Positions 24,478 through 31,346 of a stretch of DNA of 64,000 nucleotides are shown here, piece by piece; positions within the stretch are counted from its first letter, which is position 1; every line of letters begins with the position of its first letter. The DNA comes from a virus, in IMG/VR virus record IMGVR_UViG_3300045993_000425, positions 62,001 to 126,000 of that record, one strand, 5' to 3'. The translations under genes were made by a program, and so were the position numbers. A model generated the notes under the pieces. That model saw only the letters and a list, made by a program, of their open reading frames with translations. It was not told the DNA's origin and ran no database searches.

Positions 24478-26049
24478 ATGCGACTGATCGAGCAGACGGT
24501 AGAGCTAGAGTGGATCACCCCTGATGCCCTCAAGGTCATCGAGACGGCAGGTCGGGTATCCTACAAGTCGGAAGACCTCATCACCGACACCTCCGCTGCT
24601 GTCTTCGTAAATAAATTGAACCGGCTCGGTCACCACAGCGTCCTGGAGCATGCCTGTGCCTCTGTCAGGGTTGTGACAGATAGAGGTATCTCTCACGAAC
24701 TGGTTCGGCACAGGATTGCCAGTTTCACCCAAGAATGCGTATCTGGAGATACGAAGATCGACAAGAACCTTACGATCAAGGAAGCGTTTGATCGTCGGAA
24801 GCAAGGTCTACGCATCAAGAGCGAGATGGCCGGTCGAATCGTTCCAAATTGGATCGATGAGGTTCTTTACAATGGGAAAGCCCCTGTATACAGGGTTACC
24901 ACCAGGCTTGGCTATTGCATCAAGACGACATTGGCTCATGAGTTCAAGAAATCAGATGGAGAGTTCGTCAGACTCGAGTCACTAACGGTCGGTGACAAGG
25001 TAATGGTCAACGGAAGACCATGCTTGTTAACTATATCTGACGATGCACTAGAGTATGAGTACTTTGGGCTCCACCTGGCTCCGACAGAGATAGCTGAGAA
25101 GTACATGGTTTCTGCTCAGGTGGTTCGGCGGCGGCTCCATAAGCTTGGCATCTTTGAGAAACACATCAACGACAAGAACCCCGACAAGTACAGCAAGAAC
25201 GTCACGCAGTACAGCATTGAGAAGATGAGAGAGGCTATTCTCGATCAGTACTCCAATGGACGAAAGCCTTGGAATCTTGGGCTCACAGAACATGACCACC
25301 CAGGTGTCGCGACACAAGCAGATACACTCCGCACTCATCACTGGGATAATTCCCAACGACCAAACCACGGTCCCGGTATCGTCGATACTGTAGGTCACAT
25401 GAGAGCTCGCGAATTGAAGATCGATGTAACGTCGTGCGAGTTATGCTCTTGCGACACCGACCTACACGTTCATCACATCAACTCACTTCCACATGACAAC
25501 AGAATGGAGAATCTGATCAAGGTATGTGTCAAGTGCCATGCTAGACTTCACTGTGGGTGGTGGTTGGCGGTTGTTGCCCATCCAGATGAAATCGTCTCTA
25601 TCGAACTAGTCGGTGAAGAGGATGTCTACGACCTAAGAATGCGCCCTCCGCTGCACAACTACATAGCAAATGGCTTTGTTGTGCATAATTCCACGAGATA
25701 CGTCTCCTATGCCAAGGAGAAGCATGGGGGAGGCGACATCCGCTTCATCCTCCCTGTCGGCCTGGATGAGTACCAGCAGAGGCTATTTGAGCAGGCCTAT
25801 CGGGACTCTGAGAGGCACTACCTCGAGGCTATCCGGCTTGGCTGCTCTCCCCAGCAGGCGAGAGACATCCTCCCCTGCGGTGTCAAGACAGAACTAGTGA
25901 TAACCGCTAACTTCCGCGAATGGATCCATATCCTTACCCTCAGGACGGACAAAGCTGCCCATCCCAAGATGCGAGTCCTGGCTGGGATGATCAGAGATGT
26001 ACTATCAGAGCAGTGTCCTGTCGTTTTCAAGACTGAGGAGAAGCCGTGA
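24478..26049 (+). CDS. thyX: Flavin-dependent thymidylate synthase ThyX, interrupted by an intein
   Basis: 523 residues as translated; splicing gives 205, a normal ThyX length. It converts dUMP to dTMP with FAD/NADPH and methylene-tetrahydrofolate. The signature RHRxxS...S-x-R is split: the N-extein ends RHRIASFTQE and the C-extein begins STRYVSYAKE, so the active-site motif is complete only after splicing. Other ThyX hallmarks are present: SVLEHACASVRV, ELVRHR, ARDILPCGVKTELVITANFR and RTDKAAHP. The gene follows tRNA-Tyr by 13 bp and overlaps the next gene (GTGA). It fits with the neighbouring nucleotidase in nucleotide supply. Confidence 0.93.
   Translation: MRLIEQTVELEWITPDALKVIETAGRVSYKSEDLITDTSAAVFVNKLNRLGHHSVLEHACASVRVVTDRGISHELVRHRIASFTQECVSGDTKIDKNLTIKEAFDRRKQGLRIKSEMAGRIVPNWIDEVLYNGKAPVYRVTTRLGYCIKTTLAHEFKKSDGEFVRLESLTVGDKVMVNGRPCLLTISDDALEYEYFGLHLAPTEIAEKYMVSAQVVRRRLHKLGIFEKHINDKNPDKYSKNVTQYSIEKMREAILDQYSNGRKPWNLGLTEHDHPGVATQADTLRTHHWDNSQRPNHGPGIVDTVGHMRARELKIDVTSCELCSCDTDLHVHHINSLPHDNRMENLIKVCVKCHARLHCGWWLAVVAHPDEIVSIELVGEEDVYDLRMRPPLHNYIANGFVVHNSTRYVSYAKEKHGGGDIRFILPVGLDEYQQRLFEQAYRDSERHYLEAIRLGCSPQQARDILPCGVKTELVITANFREWIHILTLRTDKAAHPKMRVLAGMIRDVLSEQCPVVFKTEEKP
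24736..25689 (+). mobile_element. Intein with HNH endonuclease inside ThyX
   Basis: 318 residues (87-404). It begins CVSGDTKI, has block B TTLAHEFKK and ends IANGFVVHN before Ser405, so Cys1, the block-B His, the final His-Asn and Ser+1 are all present and splicing should work. The insert holds a helix-turn-helix-like stretch (TEIAEKYMVSAQVVRRRLHK) and then an HNH nuclease: CELCSCDTDLHVHHINSLPH, an N in NRMENLIKVCVKC and HARLH, with CxxC pairs for zinc. Target choice inside the ThyX signature motif is typical of inteins, which favour invariant sites. Confidence 0.92.
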
Positions 26050-26402
26050 GCGAAACACCCAAGGTCTGCCAGATCTGCGAGAGCGACCTTTTTGAGGGAG
26101 TGTGTAGGAGCAGAGTCAGTCTCGGGGTTTCTGCCTGCTTTGAGTCTGGATACCATATGCTTCGCTCCCGCCTGGATGCGGTCAGTGAGGACCAAGCCAA
26201 GACAGCTACTAGGCTTTTCGCCTCTGAACTCGCCCGTGAAGAACTCGACAAGGCACTGACTCAACTCATCTACGCATCCGAAACCATCGCTCTAGCCATC
26301 GACACCCCCACTCCGGTGGGTCCCACCCACAGTGACGCTCAAGACCTATGGGCTGTCATCCGCAGTGCAGAGAAGGCTCTTCTTACAAAAGGAATGAAAT
26401 AA
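26046..26402 (+). CDS. Helical protein with N-terminal Cys knuckle
   Basis: 118 residues from a GTG overlapping the ThyX stop (GTGA) behind a GAGGAGAAG site encoded by the ThyX C-terminus. The N-terminus VCQICESDLFEGVC could bind zinc; the remainder is helical (RLFASELAREELDKALTQLI). Coupled to thyX. Not recognised. Confidence 0.6.
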   Translation: MSETPKVCQICESDLFEGVCRSRVSLGVSACFESGYHMLRSRLDAVSEDQAKTATRLFASELAREELDKALTQLIYASETIALAIDTPTPVGPTHSDAQDLWAVIRSAEKALLTKGMK

Positions 26403-26710
26403 TGGGCACCATCGTCATCGACACGATCACAGGCAAGACCATCGACACAGAGTCGGAGATCACCTCCCTGCGTCGGCAGCTACATGCAGCAGAGCATGAA
26501 ATTGCCTGGTCGCAGCGAGAGACATCTGAAAAGCTCAAGCAGCTTCAGGCAGAGAACAAGCTGCTCCATGACCGGCTGGCGGATGCCGAGAAGACCCTCG
26601 AGAAGAAGGAAGAGCTGATGCGGGCTCAGAGGCAGGTCATCGACCAGTTCCTCTACGGCTCAAAGGTGTTACAAGAGAAAGGTGGAGGCGCACATGGAAA
26701 AGTCCCTTGA
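26402..26710 (+). CDS. Coiled-coil protein
   Basis: 102 residues from the ATG in TAATG, shared with the previous stop; the longer upstream frame is rejected. After a short strand (GTIVIDTITGKTID) nearly the whole chain is a coiled coil (EITSLRRQLHAAEHEI, EKLKQLQAENKLLHDRLADA, KTLEKKEELMRAQRQVI). Probably a small scaffold or adaptor. No family recognised. Confidence 0.6.
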   Translation: MGTIVIDTITGKTIDTESEITSLRRQLHAAEHEIAWSQRETSEKLKQLQAENKLLHDRLADAEKTLEKKEELMRAQRQVIDQFLYGSKVLQEKGGGAHGKVP

Positions 26711-26879
26711 GGCCCAGGAAGTCGAGCGTCTGACCAAAGAGAACAAGATGAAGCAGGAGATGATCGACCTTCTCAACCGGCGACGGCAGCAGATCATGCT
26801 CCAGCTAGAGCGAGGCGACTTCAAGAAGGCTCTCCGCTTCAGCCATATGCCTCTCGGGGCAGACTTTGAGGAGCCTTAG
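26694..26879 (+). CDS. Short coiled-coil protein
   Basis: 61 residues from the ATG at 26694, with AGGTGGAGG just upstream; a GTG at 26682 is an alternative. Helical and charged (EAQEVERLTKENKMKQEMI, then LLNRRRQQIMLQLERG). It overlaps the end of the preceding coiled-coil gene and may form a hetero-oligomer with it. A promoter for the next unit starts 8 bp after its stop. Confidence 0.55.
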   Translation: MEKSLEAQEVERLTKENKMKQEMIDLLNRRRQQIMLQLERGDFKKALRFSHMPLGADFEEP

Positions 26880-26886
26880 TACTGCA

Positions 26887-26915
26887 TTGACCGGCATCCT
26901 GCCTGCTGCTATCAT
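26887..26915 (+). promoter_or_regulatory. Promoter for the excisionase-like/integrase unit
   Basis: TTGACC, 17 bp, TGC-TATCAT. Good match with extended -10, 45 bp upstream of the HTH gene. Confidence 0.75.
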
Positions 26916-26928
26916 TGCGGGATGCCGG
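26891..26928. promoter_or_regulatory. Operator-like inverted repeat over the integrase promoter
   Basis: CCGGCATCCTGC at 26891-26902 is repeated inverted at 26917-26928 (GCGGGATGCCGG), matching at 11 of 12 positions. One arm lies in the -35/-10 spacer and the other at the expected transcription start, exactly where a dimeric repressor would block the promoter. Confidence 0.55.
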
Positions 26929-26959
26929 TCGAGAGCCCTGGTTGTGCTTCTAGAGTACT

Positions 26960-27277
26960 ATGTCAGAACACTGCCAAGGCCTCCTGCTCTGTCGTAGTTG
27001 CTGCGCCTCCTACCTGGGCGTTAGCCTCAAGACATTCCAGCGACATATCAGACCCAGCCTCAAGGGTGTGCGTGTCGGAGATGTCCGATGGACCAAGGCC
27101 GGCCTCGATGAGTGGGTCAAGTCCCACCAGGAGGCTCCATGTCAGGCTACGAAGTATTCCAGAAAAAGAACGGATCAGGCAAGGTTAGCCCCTTCTACAG
27201 GGTCCGCTTCACCCTCGACGGCAAGCAGGTTAGTTTCCCAACGGGTGAGAGAGATGGAGCGGCTGCTGACCGGGTAG
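26960..27277 (+). CDS. Excisionase/MerR-type helix-turn-helix protein
   Basis: 105 residues. After a CRSCC motif comes an HTH of the excisionase/HTH_17 kind: ASYLGVSLKTFQRHIRPSLK, then VRVGDVRWTKAGLDEWVKSH, where the wing and a final DEW-type helix are typical. The last 35 or so residues overlap the integrase coding region in another frame and look like non-selected sequence. It would bind att arms or the integrase promoter and steer excision versus integration. No clear ribosome site precedes the ATG. The integrase frame is -1 relative to this gene. Confidence 0.65.
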   Translation: MSEHCQGLLLCRSCCASYLGVSLKTFQRHIRPSLKGVRVGDVRWTKAGLDEWVKSHQEAPCQATKYSRKRTDQARLAPSTGSASPSTASRLVSQRVREMERLLTG

Positions 27278-28392
27278 GTGCTCAGATCTACCTGACTCAC
27301 CACCAGCAGGCTGGGAAGCCGGTTCCTGAGGGTACAGTCGACGCAGAAGACATCACCCTGGTCAGGGTCGGAGCCATCCTTCTGGTAGCCCTAGAGGATG
27401 AACTCGCCAGGGGAGACATCAAAAGGGGCCCCAGGTTTGTGAAGGATGTCCGCTTTGATATCCGAGGCATCCAGACCAAGTTCCAGACGATCACCCAGCT
27501 AACCGGGCCAGAGTGGACCAAAGCCGTCAAAGAGTGGCACGCTGGCTATCCTGACAGGAAGGAAGCCCTTAGCTGGCGCTACCTCCAGCGATGGACCATC
27601 ACAGCTAGAGCTCTGACCAGGCACGCGAAGCTGCTAGGGCTGATCGATGTCGTCCCGACCCTTGTCGCTCCCAGCAATGAGCAGGTCAAGAACGAAGAGG
27701 CTCATCGCAGAGCCTACTCGCTGGACGAGAGGGACCTCTTCCTGGCCACTGTAGCCGAGATGGCTAAGGACTCCCCCAGAGGCAAGAGGAAGGGGAGGAG
27801 AGCCTACAGGGCCTTCCTGGTGCTCTTCACGACAGGTCTAAGGAAGTCGGCCCTCGAGCGGATGAGAGTCAGGCAGATCAACTGGGATACCGGCTTCGTC
27901 GTTCTACCGGCTGGAACGATGAAGAAGAGGAACAGGGATCGCGAGATCTGGCTGCGCCCAGAAACCAAGCAGGCCATTCTGGAGGAGCTGGAGGAGGTCA
28001 GGGCAGACCTGGGACGCGACCTCCTGCCTTCCGACTTCGTCTTTGGCGAGATGGACCTCCGCTATTGGTTCAGGTCTGCCATCAGAAAGGCGGGCATCGA
28101 CCCTCGAGGTCTGACAGCTCACCATGCGACCAGGCACACCCTAGCCACCCAGCTAGGTGACGCTGATGCCACCCTGGCCCAGATGCTAAACACCTTCCAC
28201 TGGGAAACACCTACGATGCCAGCTCGGTACATGCACGACAACGCCCAGCTCGCTAAGGCTGCATTAGAGCGACTCCCACCGCCGGTACTACCTCTGCCTC
28301 AATCAAAAGCTAGCGTTGCAGGAGAGCCCGTTTCCGTTCGCCTGGATGCCGCTCCTGAATCCGGTCGCAATCTGCCTAACCAGACCACTTAG
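27139..28392 (+). CDS. int: Tyrosine-type site-specific recombinase (integrase)
   Basis: 417 residues from the ATG at 27139 behind AGGAGG; an in-frame start 9 codons earlier exists. N-terminal arm-binding region (FYRVRFTLDGKQVSFPTGER), a core-binding SAM-like helix domain (about 90-190), then the catalytic domain with all key residues: Arg in TTGLRKSALERM, Lys in AGTMKKRNRD, HxxR in TAHHATRHTLATQLGD, His/Trp in LNTFHWET and nucleophile Tyr in MPARYMHDN. The unusual Pro-rich C-terminal tail of about 40 residues extends beyond the Tyr helix. It carries out phage integration and, with the HTH protein, excision. Att-like repeats follow 250 bp later. Confidence 0.93.
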   Translation: MSGYEVFQKKNGSGKVSPFYRVRFTLDGKQVSFPTGERDGAAADRVGAQIYLTHHQQAGKPVPEGTVDAEDITLVRVGAILLVALEDELARGDIKRGPRFVKDVRFDIRGIQTKFQTITQLTGPEWTKAVKEWHAGYPDRKEALSWRYLQRWTITARALTRHAKLLGLIDVVPTLVAPSNEQVKNEEAHRRAYSLDERDLFLATVAEMAKDSPRGKRKGRRAYRAFLVLFTTGLRKSALERMRVRQINWDTGFVVLPAGTMKKRNRDREIWLRPETKQAILEELEEVRADLGRDLLPSDFVFGEMDLRYWFRSAIRKAGIDPRGLTAHHATRHTLATQLGDADATLAQMLNTFHWETPTMPARYMHDNAQLAKAALERLPPPVLPLPQSKASVAGEPVSVRLDAAPESGRNLPNQTT

Positions 28393-28400
28393 GAGATCCC

Positions 28401-28646
28401 GTGACACCCATCAGCGCAACCCAGACCATCGGCAGCAAGAGGTACTCGACCGACAACTCGACATTGCTGGGCGACGACAGCATCACCATGCTCTTCCGCA
28501 CCCCCAACGGCCATTACTTCGGACAGAAGTCGGATGGAATCCTCTTCAAGCTAGATCTGGACGATGCCATCGACCTCTTTTTGACCCTAGTCCCCACGAT
28601 GTCATTCTGGGAAGCCTTCCCTGGAATCACCATCCAGGATGCCTAA
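28401..28646 (+). CDS. Small protein downstream of integrase
   Basis: 81 residues from a GTG behind AGGAGATCCC. A strand-rich chain (KRYSTDNSTLLGDDSITMLF, FGQKSDGILFKLDLDDAIDL) with a C-terminal aromatic WEAFPGITIQ. Transcribed with the integrase. Not recognised; could be an immunity or recombination-direction factor by position only. Confidence 0.55.
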   Translation: MTPISATQTIGSKRYSTDNSTLLGDDSITMLFRTPNGHYFGQKSDGILFKLDLDDAIDLFLTLVPTMSFWEAFPGITIQDA

Positions 28647-28820
28647 ATTAGGGACCAGCTAGGGACCGATAGCGGCTAAGTGCCTGTATTTCGGTGCTGA
28701 GTCATGGATTTTGAGTCCTTAACCCAGCCTAGCATGAGAGTAAAATCATAGGCTTGAATGGGTCCTAGCGGGTCCTAGACTCCCCTCTCGGGCCCTAATT
28801 TAGGGACCGGCTAGGGACCG
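28644..28820. repeat. att-like repeat array beside the integrase unit
   Basis: TTAGGGACCAGCTAGGGACCG at 28648-28668 recurs with one change at 28800-28820. Between them 28760-28778 carries GGGTCCTAGCGGGTCCTAG, a similar element in the opposite orientation. The outer ends TAAATTAGGG (28645-28654) and CCCTAATTTA (28794-28803) are perfect inverted copies. Paired arm-type sites in both orientations next to an integrase gene are typical of an attP region. The crossover core itself cannot be identified without the host sequence. Confidence 0.6.
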
Positions 28821-29107
28821 GAAATACACTGAAAGGGCTTGACTCCCAGGAGGCTGCTGATCACGGTCCCGAGGACAGCCCCAGCAACCGTGAAGACAGA
28901 GCCGGTGGCGACGACCCCGAGGAGCATCCCGAAGCCAACCAGAGCCCTGGCGGCCAGGAGAGCTGGAACCGGGTTGCCGAAGATGCCGCCAGCCAGAAGG
29001 AGGCCTGCATAGCCTCCGTAGACGAGGGCGGGGACTAGCGCGAAGACGATGAAGAGGGAGGCGCCAGCGAATGCGCCGAGGACAGCCGCTGTCTTGTTCT
29101 GAGTCAT
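28811..29107 (-). CDS. Small Gly/Ala-rich membrane protein
   Basis: 98 residues from the ATG at 29107, which has AGGAGATTCAC upstream. Three or four hydrophobic segments (AVLGAFAGASLFIVFALVPA, LVYGGYAGLLLAGGIFG, LLAARALVGFGMLLGVVAT, VFTVAGAVLGTVISSLLG). Its 3' end overlaps the att-like repeats. It has its own promoter facing away from the integrase, a common arrangement for lysogeny-expressed membrane proteins that exclude other phages (inference). Confidence 0.6.
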   Translation of the reverse strand: MTQNKTAAVLGAFAGASLFIVFALVPALVYGGYAGLLLAGGIFGNPVPALLAARALVGFGMLLGVVATGSVFTVAGAVLGTVISSLLGVKPFQCISGP

Positions 29108-29161
29108 GTGAATCTCCTTGACCCAGGATATTAGCAAGCTGCGTGCCAACAAAAATCACTG

Positions 29162-29189
29162 ATAATACAGGAACTGGCAGAATAGTCAA
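29162..29189 (-). promoter_or_regulatory. Promoter for the 28811 membrane protein
   Basis: Minus strand: TTGACT, 16 bp, TG-TATTAT. Good -10 and -35; the transcript would have a leader of about 48 nt. Confidence 0.65.
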
Positions 29190-29254
29190 GTCCTATTCTG
29201 GCGAAAGATGTCTGGAAAAGCAGACAGTCAGAGATGTAGGGAAAAGGTGACTAG

Positions 29255-29340
29255 TGGTGCCCCGAGTCGGACTCGAACCGACAAGCCCCTGAGGGCAGCT
29301 ACTTTTGAGGCAGCCGTGTAAACCGTTCCACCATCGGGGC
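29255..29340 (-). tRNA. tRNA-Leu (CAA)
   Basis: Minus strand: acceptor GCCCCGA pairs with TCGGGGC. The anticodon stem GCTGC/GTAGC (one G-T) encloses loop CTCAAAA with anticodon CAA, reading UUG. A long class II variable arm and T-arm GTCGG-TTCGAGT-CCGAC follow, with encoded CCA at 29255-29257. It lies 435 bp from the att-like repeats. Confidence 0.95.
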
Positions 29341-29356
29341 TATGCCTGACACTAGC

Positions 29357-29686
29357 CTACAACGATCTGCAAGGGAAGGGGTCGATGCGATACTGCACCT
29401 CCGACCCAAGAGTCTGAGCAATCGCCAGCCTGCCCTTGACGCTGGTCGAGTGGATGATGACCTCGCCAGGTCGAAACTCCTTGGGCGTGCTGAACCTGAT
29501 GAAATGGGCCAAGTCGGACCCATTCCTGTCTGGCTGGAAGTCGAAGTCGAGAAAGAGACGACCGACCCTCCACCCCTGGAGGATGACCACTGCCTCCTCG
29601 TAAGTCGACACCATGTGGGCCTTGGGCAGCCGCTCCCTGAACCAAGCGAGCCTGCCGGGGTCATCATCTACAACGAGGTCGATCAC
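29357..29686 (-). CDS. Cyclic-phosphate-processing receiver-like (cREC) protein
   Basis: 109 residues from a GTG that overlaps the upstream stop (GTGA); longer frames are ruled out by that gene. A receiver-like alpha/beta fold: IDLVVDDDPGRLAWFRERLP, then GRLFLDFDFQPDRNGSDLAH and a strand with EVIIHSTSVKGRLAIAQTLG. The DDD cluster, the DFD strand, the NG-D-x-A and the H-S-T-S-x-K-G elements match the cREC domain family, predicted in the literature to process cyclic phosphate ends during RNA repair. It is the last gene of a coupled minus-strand unit that also encodes a polynucleotide kinase. Activity is inferred from family. Confidence 0.7.
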   Translation of the reverse strand: MIDLVVDDDPGRLAWFRERLPKAHMVSTYEEAVVILQGWRVGRLFLDFDFQPDRNGSDLAHFIRFSTPKEFRPGEVIIHSTSVKGRLAIAQTLGSEVQYRIDPFPCRSL

Positions 29687-30075
29687 AGCGAGGCTCTGTC
29701 CAGCTTTAGGGGTCTGTCCGGAAACCCTGGACGATGAGCCATCACCGCACAAGAGCAGAAGGCGCAGTGAGTCAACTTGCCTTCTTCCAGGTGGCACTCG
29801 ATGTCATGTCCGCACCGGCAGAAGATAGGCGGATCGACCTCCTCTTTCCGCTTGGATGACATGACGAACAAGCTGGGGATCTCCTCCAGGCCCACTGTCA
29901 CGCTACGCACCTCCATCTTGCCCTCCTGCCTGACAAGCCAATCATCGCAGAAACGCCGCATCCGAATGTAGGTGTCGCTGGCTACCATGACAACAGCAGC
30001 TTCTGCACTGTCGGCCTCTACGAAAACTCCGTTCGTCTCTTCGTAGTCTCTGCACCACACCCAGTATCTGCTCAT
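29683..30075 (-). CDS. Protein with C-terminal Cys/His metal-binding motif
   Basis: 130 residues. The N-terminal half (MSRYWVWCRDYEETNGVFVE, AEAAVVMVASDTYIRMRRF) is alpha/beta. Around residues 84-108, IFCRCGHDIECH and LTHCAFCSCAVMAH give a CxC-x4-CH...CxxCxC arrangement able to bind zinc. The upstream gap is 12 bp and its stop overlaps the cREC start. Not recognised. Confidence 0.6.
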   Translation of the reverse strand: MSRYWVWCRDYEETNGVFVEADSAEAAVVMVASDTYIRMRRFCDDWLVRQEGKMEVRSVTVGLEEIPSLFVMSSKRKEEVDPPIFCRCGHDIECHLEEGKLTHCAFCSCAVMAHRPGFPDRPLKLDRASL

Positions 30076-30087
30076 TTTAGGCCTCCC

Positions 30088-30258
30088 CTACGGTTGTCCA
30101 CGAGACAGCGCAGCCTTGTGGAGGATCGCTTGCTCGTCTTCCTCTTCTTCAGCACCATCAGCCTGCTTGCTGTCCTTGCTGTAGCACTCATCGATGGCTT
30201 TGACCTCTGCCATAAAGAGGTCGATCTCCTCCTCGGTCATGTTGTCTCGGTACTTCAC
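30088..30258 (-). CDS. Short acidic protein
   Basis: 56 residues from a GTG in the GTGA overlap with the upstream micro-gene; the first ATG is six codons further in. Charged helix (TEEEIDLFMAEVKAIDE, then ADGAEEEEDEQAILHKAALS). No hydrophobic core visible, so likely disordered or a partner-binding peptide. Confidence 0.5.
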   Translation of the reverse strand: MKYRDNMTEEEIDLFMAEVKAIDECYSKDSKQADGAEEEEDEQAILHKAALSRGQP

Positions 30259-30365
30259 TTGATCGCCCCGATTCGCCTGAGAGCTTTGAAGAAGAACAAA
30301 GGAACGGATGCGAACAGAAGCATCGAAAAGACGAGCCAGAAGTCTGGATTTCTATCTGATTTCAT
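30255..30365 (-). CDS. Single-helix membrane micro-protein
   Basis: 36 residues: MKSDRNPDFW, then the transmembrane helix LVFSMLLFASVPLFFF, then a basic tail KALRRIGAIK. The ATG is preceded by AGGAGGG at optimal distance and overlaps the upstream stop (ATGA), and its stop overlaps the next start (GTGA), which is strong evidence that it is real. Topology suggests N-out or a type with a positive-inside tail. Function unknown. Confidence 0.7.
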   Translation of the reverse strand: MKSDRNPDFWLVFSMLLFASVPLFFFKALRRIGAIK

Positions 30366-30688
30366 GACTTCCCTCCTGAGATGACTACAGCAGCACCAGC
30401 CAGCAACATCCCAACAACCTGCCTACCGCCTGGTGCCTGCCTAGTCAGGTAGTACACAATCAGCGGCTCTGCGATCACCACCGATGATACGGATGCCACA
30501 GACACGACCCAGATGTCCCCGATGTGCTTGAGGCCTTGGTTGTAGAGCACCAGCAGGGCTAGGGCAGAGGACATCTGGACCACCAGGACAGGAGGAGCCC
30601 ACCAATTGCTCTGAGCGGCTAGCACCTCGGCGTAGATCATGGCTCCTTCAGCAGCAGCCATTCCGAGGCAGAACAGGACGATACTCAC
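30362..30688 (-). CDS. Four-helix membrane protein, DMT/EamA-half-like
   Basis: 108 residues from a GTG overlapping the upstream stop (GTGA). Four hydrophobic helices (IVLFCLGMAAAEGAMIYAEV; PPVLVVQMSSALALLVLYNQ; IWVVSVASVSSVVIAEPLIV; QVVGMLLAGAAVVISGG). The pattern with a C-terminal GMLLAGAAVVISG helix resembles the small DMT/EamA-type or SMR-type transporters that work as dimers. Substrate unknown. Confidence 0.65.
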   Translation of the reverse strand: MSIVLFCLGMAAAEGAMIYAEVLAAQSNWWAPPVLVVQMSSALALLVLYNQGLKHIGDIWVVSVASVSSVVIAEPLIVYYLTRQAPGGRQVVGMLLAGAAVVISGGKS

Positions 30689-30969
30689 TGATTCTCCACC
30701 TTGAGGGCGGCGCGGGCCAGTTCGTTCACGGCACGATCCGCCATGTCTCCTGCGGGGCGCGTCCGATCCTCGATCTCCCGCAGCGCCGCCTCCAGCTTCC
30801 CTGCGTAGATCTCCCAGCACTCTGCCAGGGCTGTATCCTCAGGCGAGTGTCCAGAGATGTCGAGGTGCGCCCCACAGAGCTCGCCGGGACGACTCATGGC
30901 AAATCCGCTAGAGTGAACAGCCTGCTCCTTCTTGCAGCGAGGGCAGAACTCAGGTGTATATTCGCTCAC
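30685..30969 (-). CDS. Protein with N-terminal zinc knuckle
   Basis: 94 residues from a GTG overlapping the upstream stop. FCPRCKKEQAVHS with a later CGAH could form a zinc ribbon; a helical C-terminus (AECWEIYAGKLEAALREIED, VNELARAALKVE) follows. The ribosome site is encoded inside the KEKP C-terminus of the upstream gene. Not recognised. Confidence 0.6.
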   Translation of the reverse strand: MSEYTPEFCPRCKKEQAVHSSGFAMSRPGELCGAHLDISGHSPEDTALAECWEIYAGKLEAALREIEDRTRPAGDMADRAVNELARAALKVENQ

Positions 30970-31346
30970 GGCTTCTCCTTGAGGGCGGCGCGGGCCTTGT
31001 CCAGAACCCTTTGGATGCTCTCATCCACTTCGCCGTCCACCCTGACTAGCTTCTCCCAGGCAGCGACAGCGAGGACATCTTGCAACGCCGCCTCCAGGCG
31101 ATTGATGCGGTCGGTCGCCACCTTGTTCGCCACATAGAGCTGTGCATTCTGGATAATGCCCTGAACAGACAGCACCTTCTCCAGCTTGCTCTCCAGCGTC
31201 ATGCTGTAGGCCACCTGCCTCTCGTAGCCCAGCTTGTAGCAATCGCCGGTAGCCCGATCTGGCAGCCCAACTGCACAATGAGCGGCGTAGCACCCATCCC
31301 CATCGGGGGTGTTTCGGTGACGACCGCAGACCTCACAGATGTCCAT
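30966..31346 (-). CDS. Protein with N-terminal Cys cluster and coiled helices
   Basis: 126 residues from the ATG in TGATG; a GTG four codons upstream also fits. MDICEVCGRHRNTPDGDGCY begins with a CxxC pair followed by two further Cys, then a helical region (SMTLESKLEKVLSVQGI, DRINRLEAALQDVLAVAAWE) ending RAALKEKP. It is coupled on both sides, to the kinase upstream and the zinc-knuckle gene downstream. Not recognised. Confidence 0.6.
   Translation of the reverse strand: MDICEVCGRHRNTPDGDGCYAAHCAVGLPDRATGDCYKLGYERQVAYSMTLESKLEKVLSVQGIIQNAQLYVANKVATDRINRLEAALQDVLAVAAWEKLVRVDGEVDESIQRVLDKARAALKEKP

Noticed and set aside
27160-27170. A-rich GAAAAAG sequence in the HTH/integrase overlap as a -1 frameshift site
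   Set aside because: It does not match the X-XXY-YYZ heptamer (one A too few), and the integrase has its own AGGAGG-ATG start.
26922-27188. Alternative 88-codon ORF at the head of the integrase unit
   Set aside because: Its ATG is inside the operator-like repeat and its product has no domain; the HTH frame starting at 26960 encodes a recognisable DNA-binding domain.
28721-28766. GCCTA...TAGGC hairpin after the integrase unit as a rho-independent terminator
   Set aside because: The loop is too long and no T-run follows; it is more likely part of the att-like repeats.
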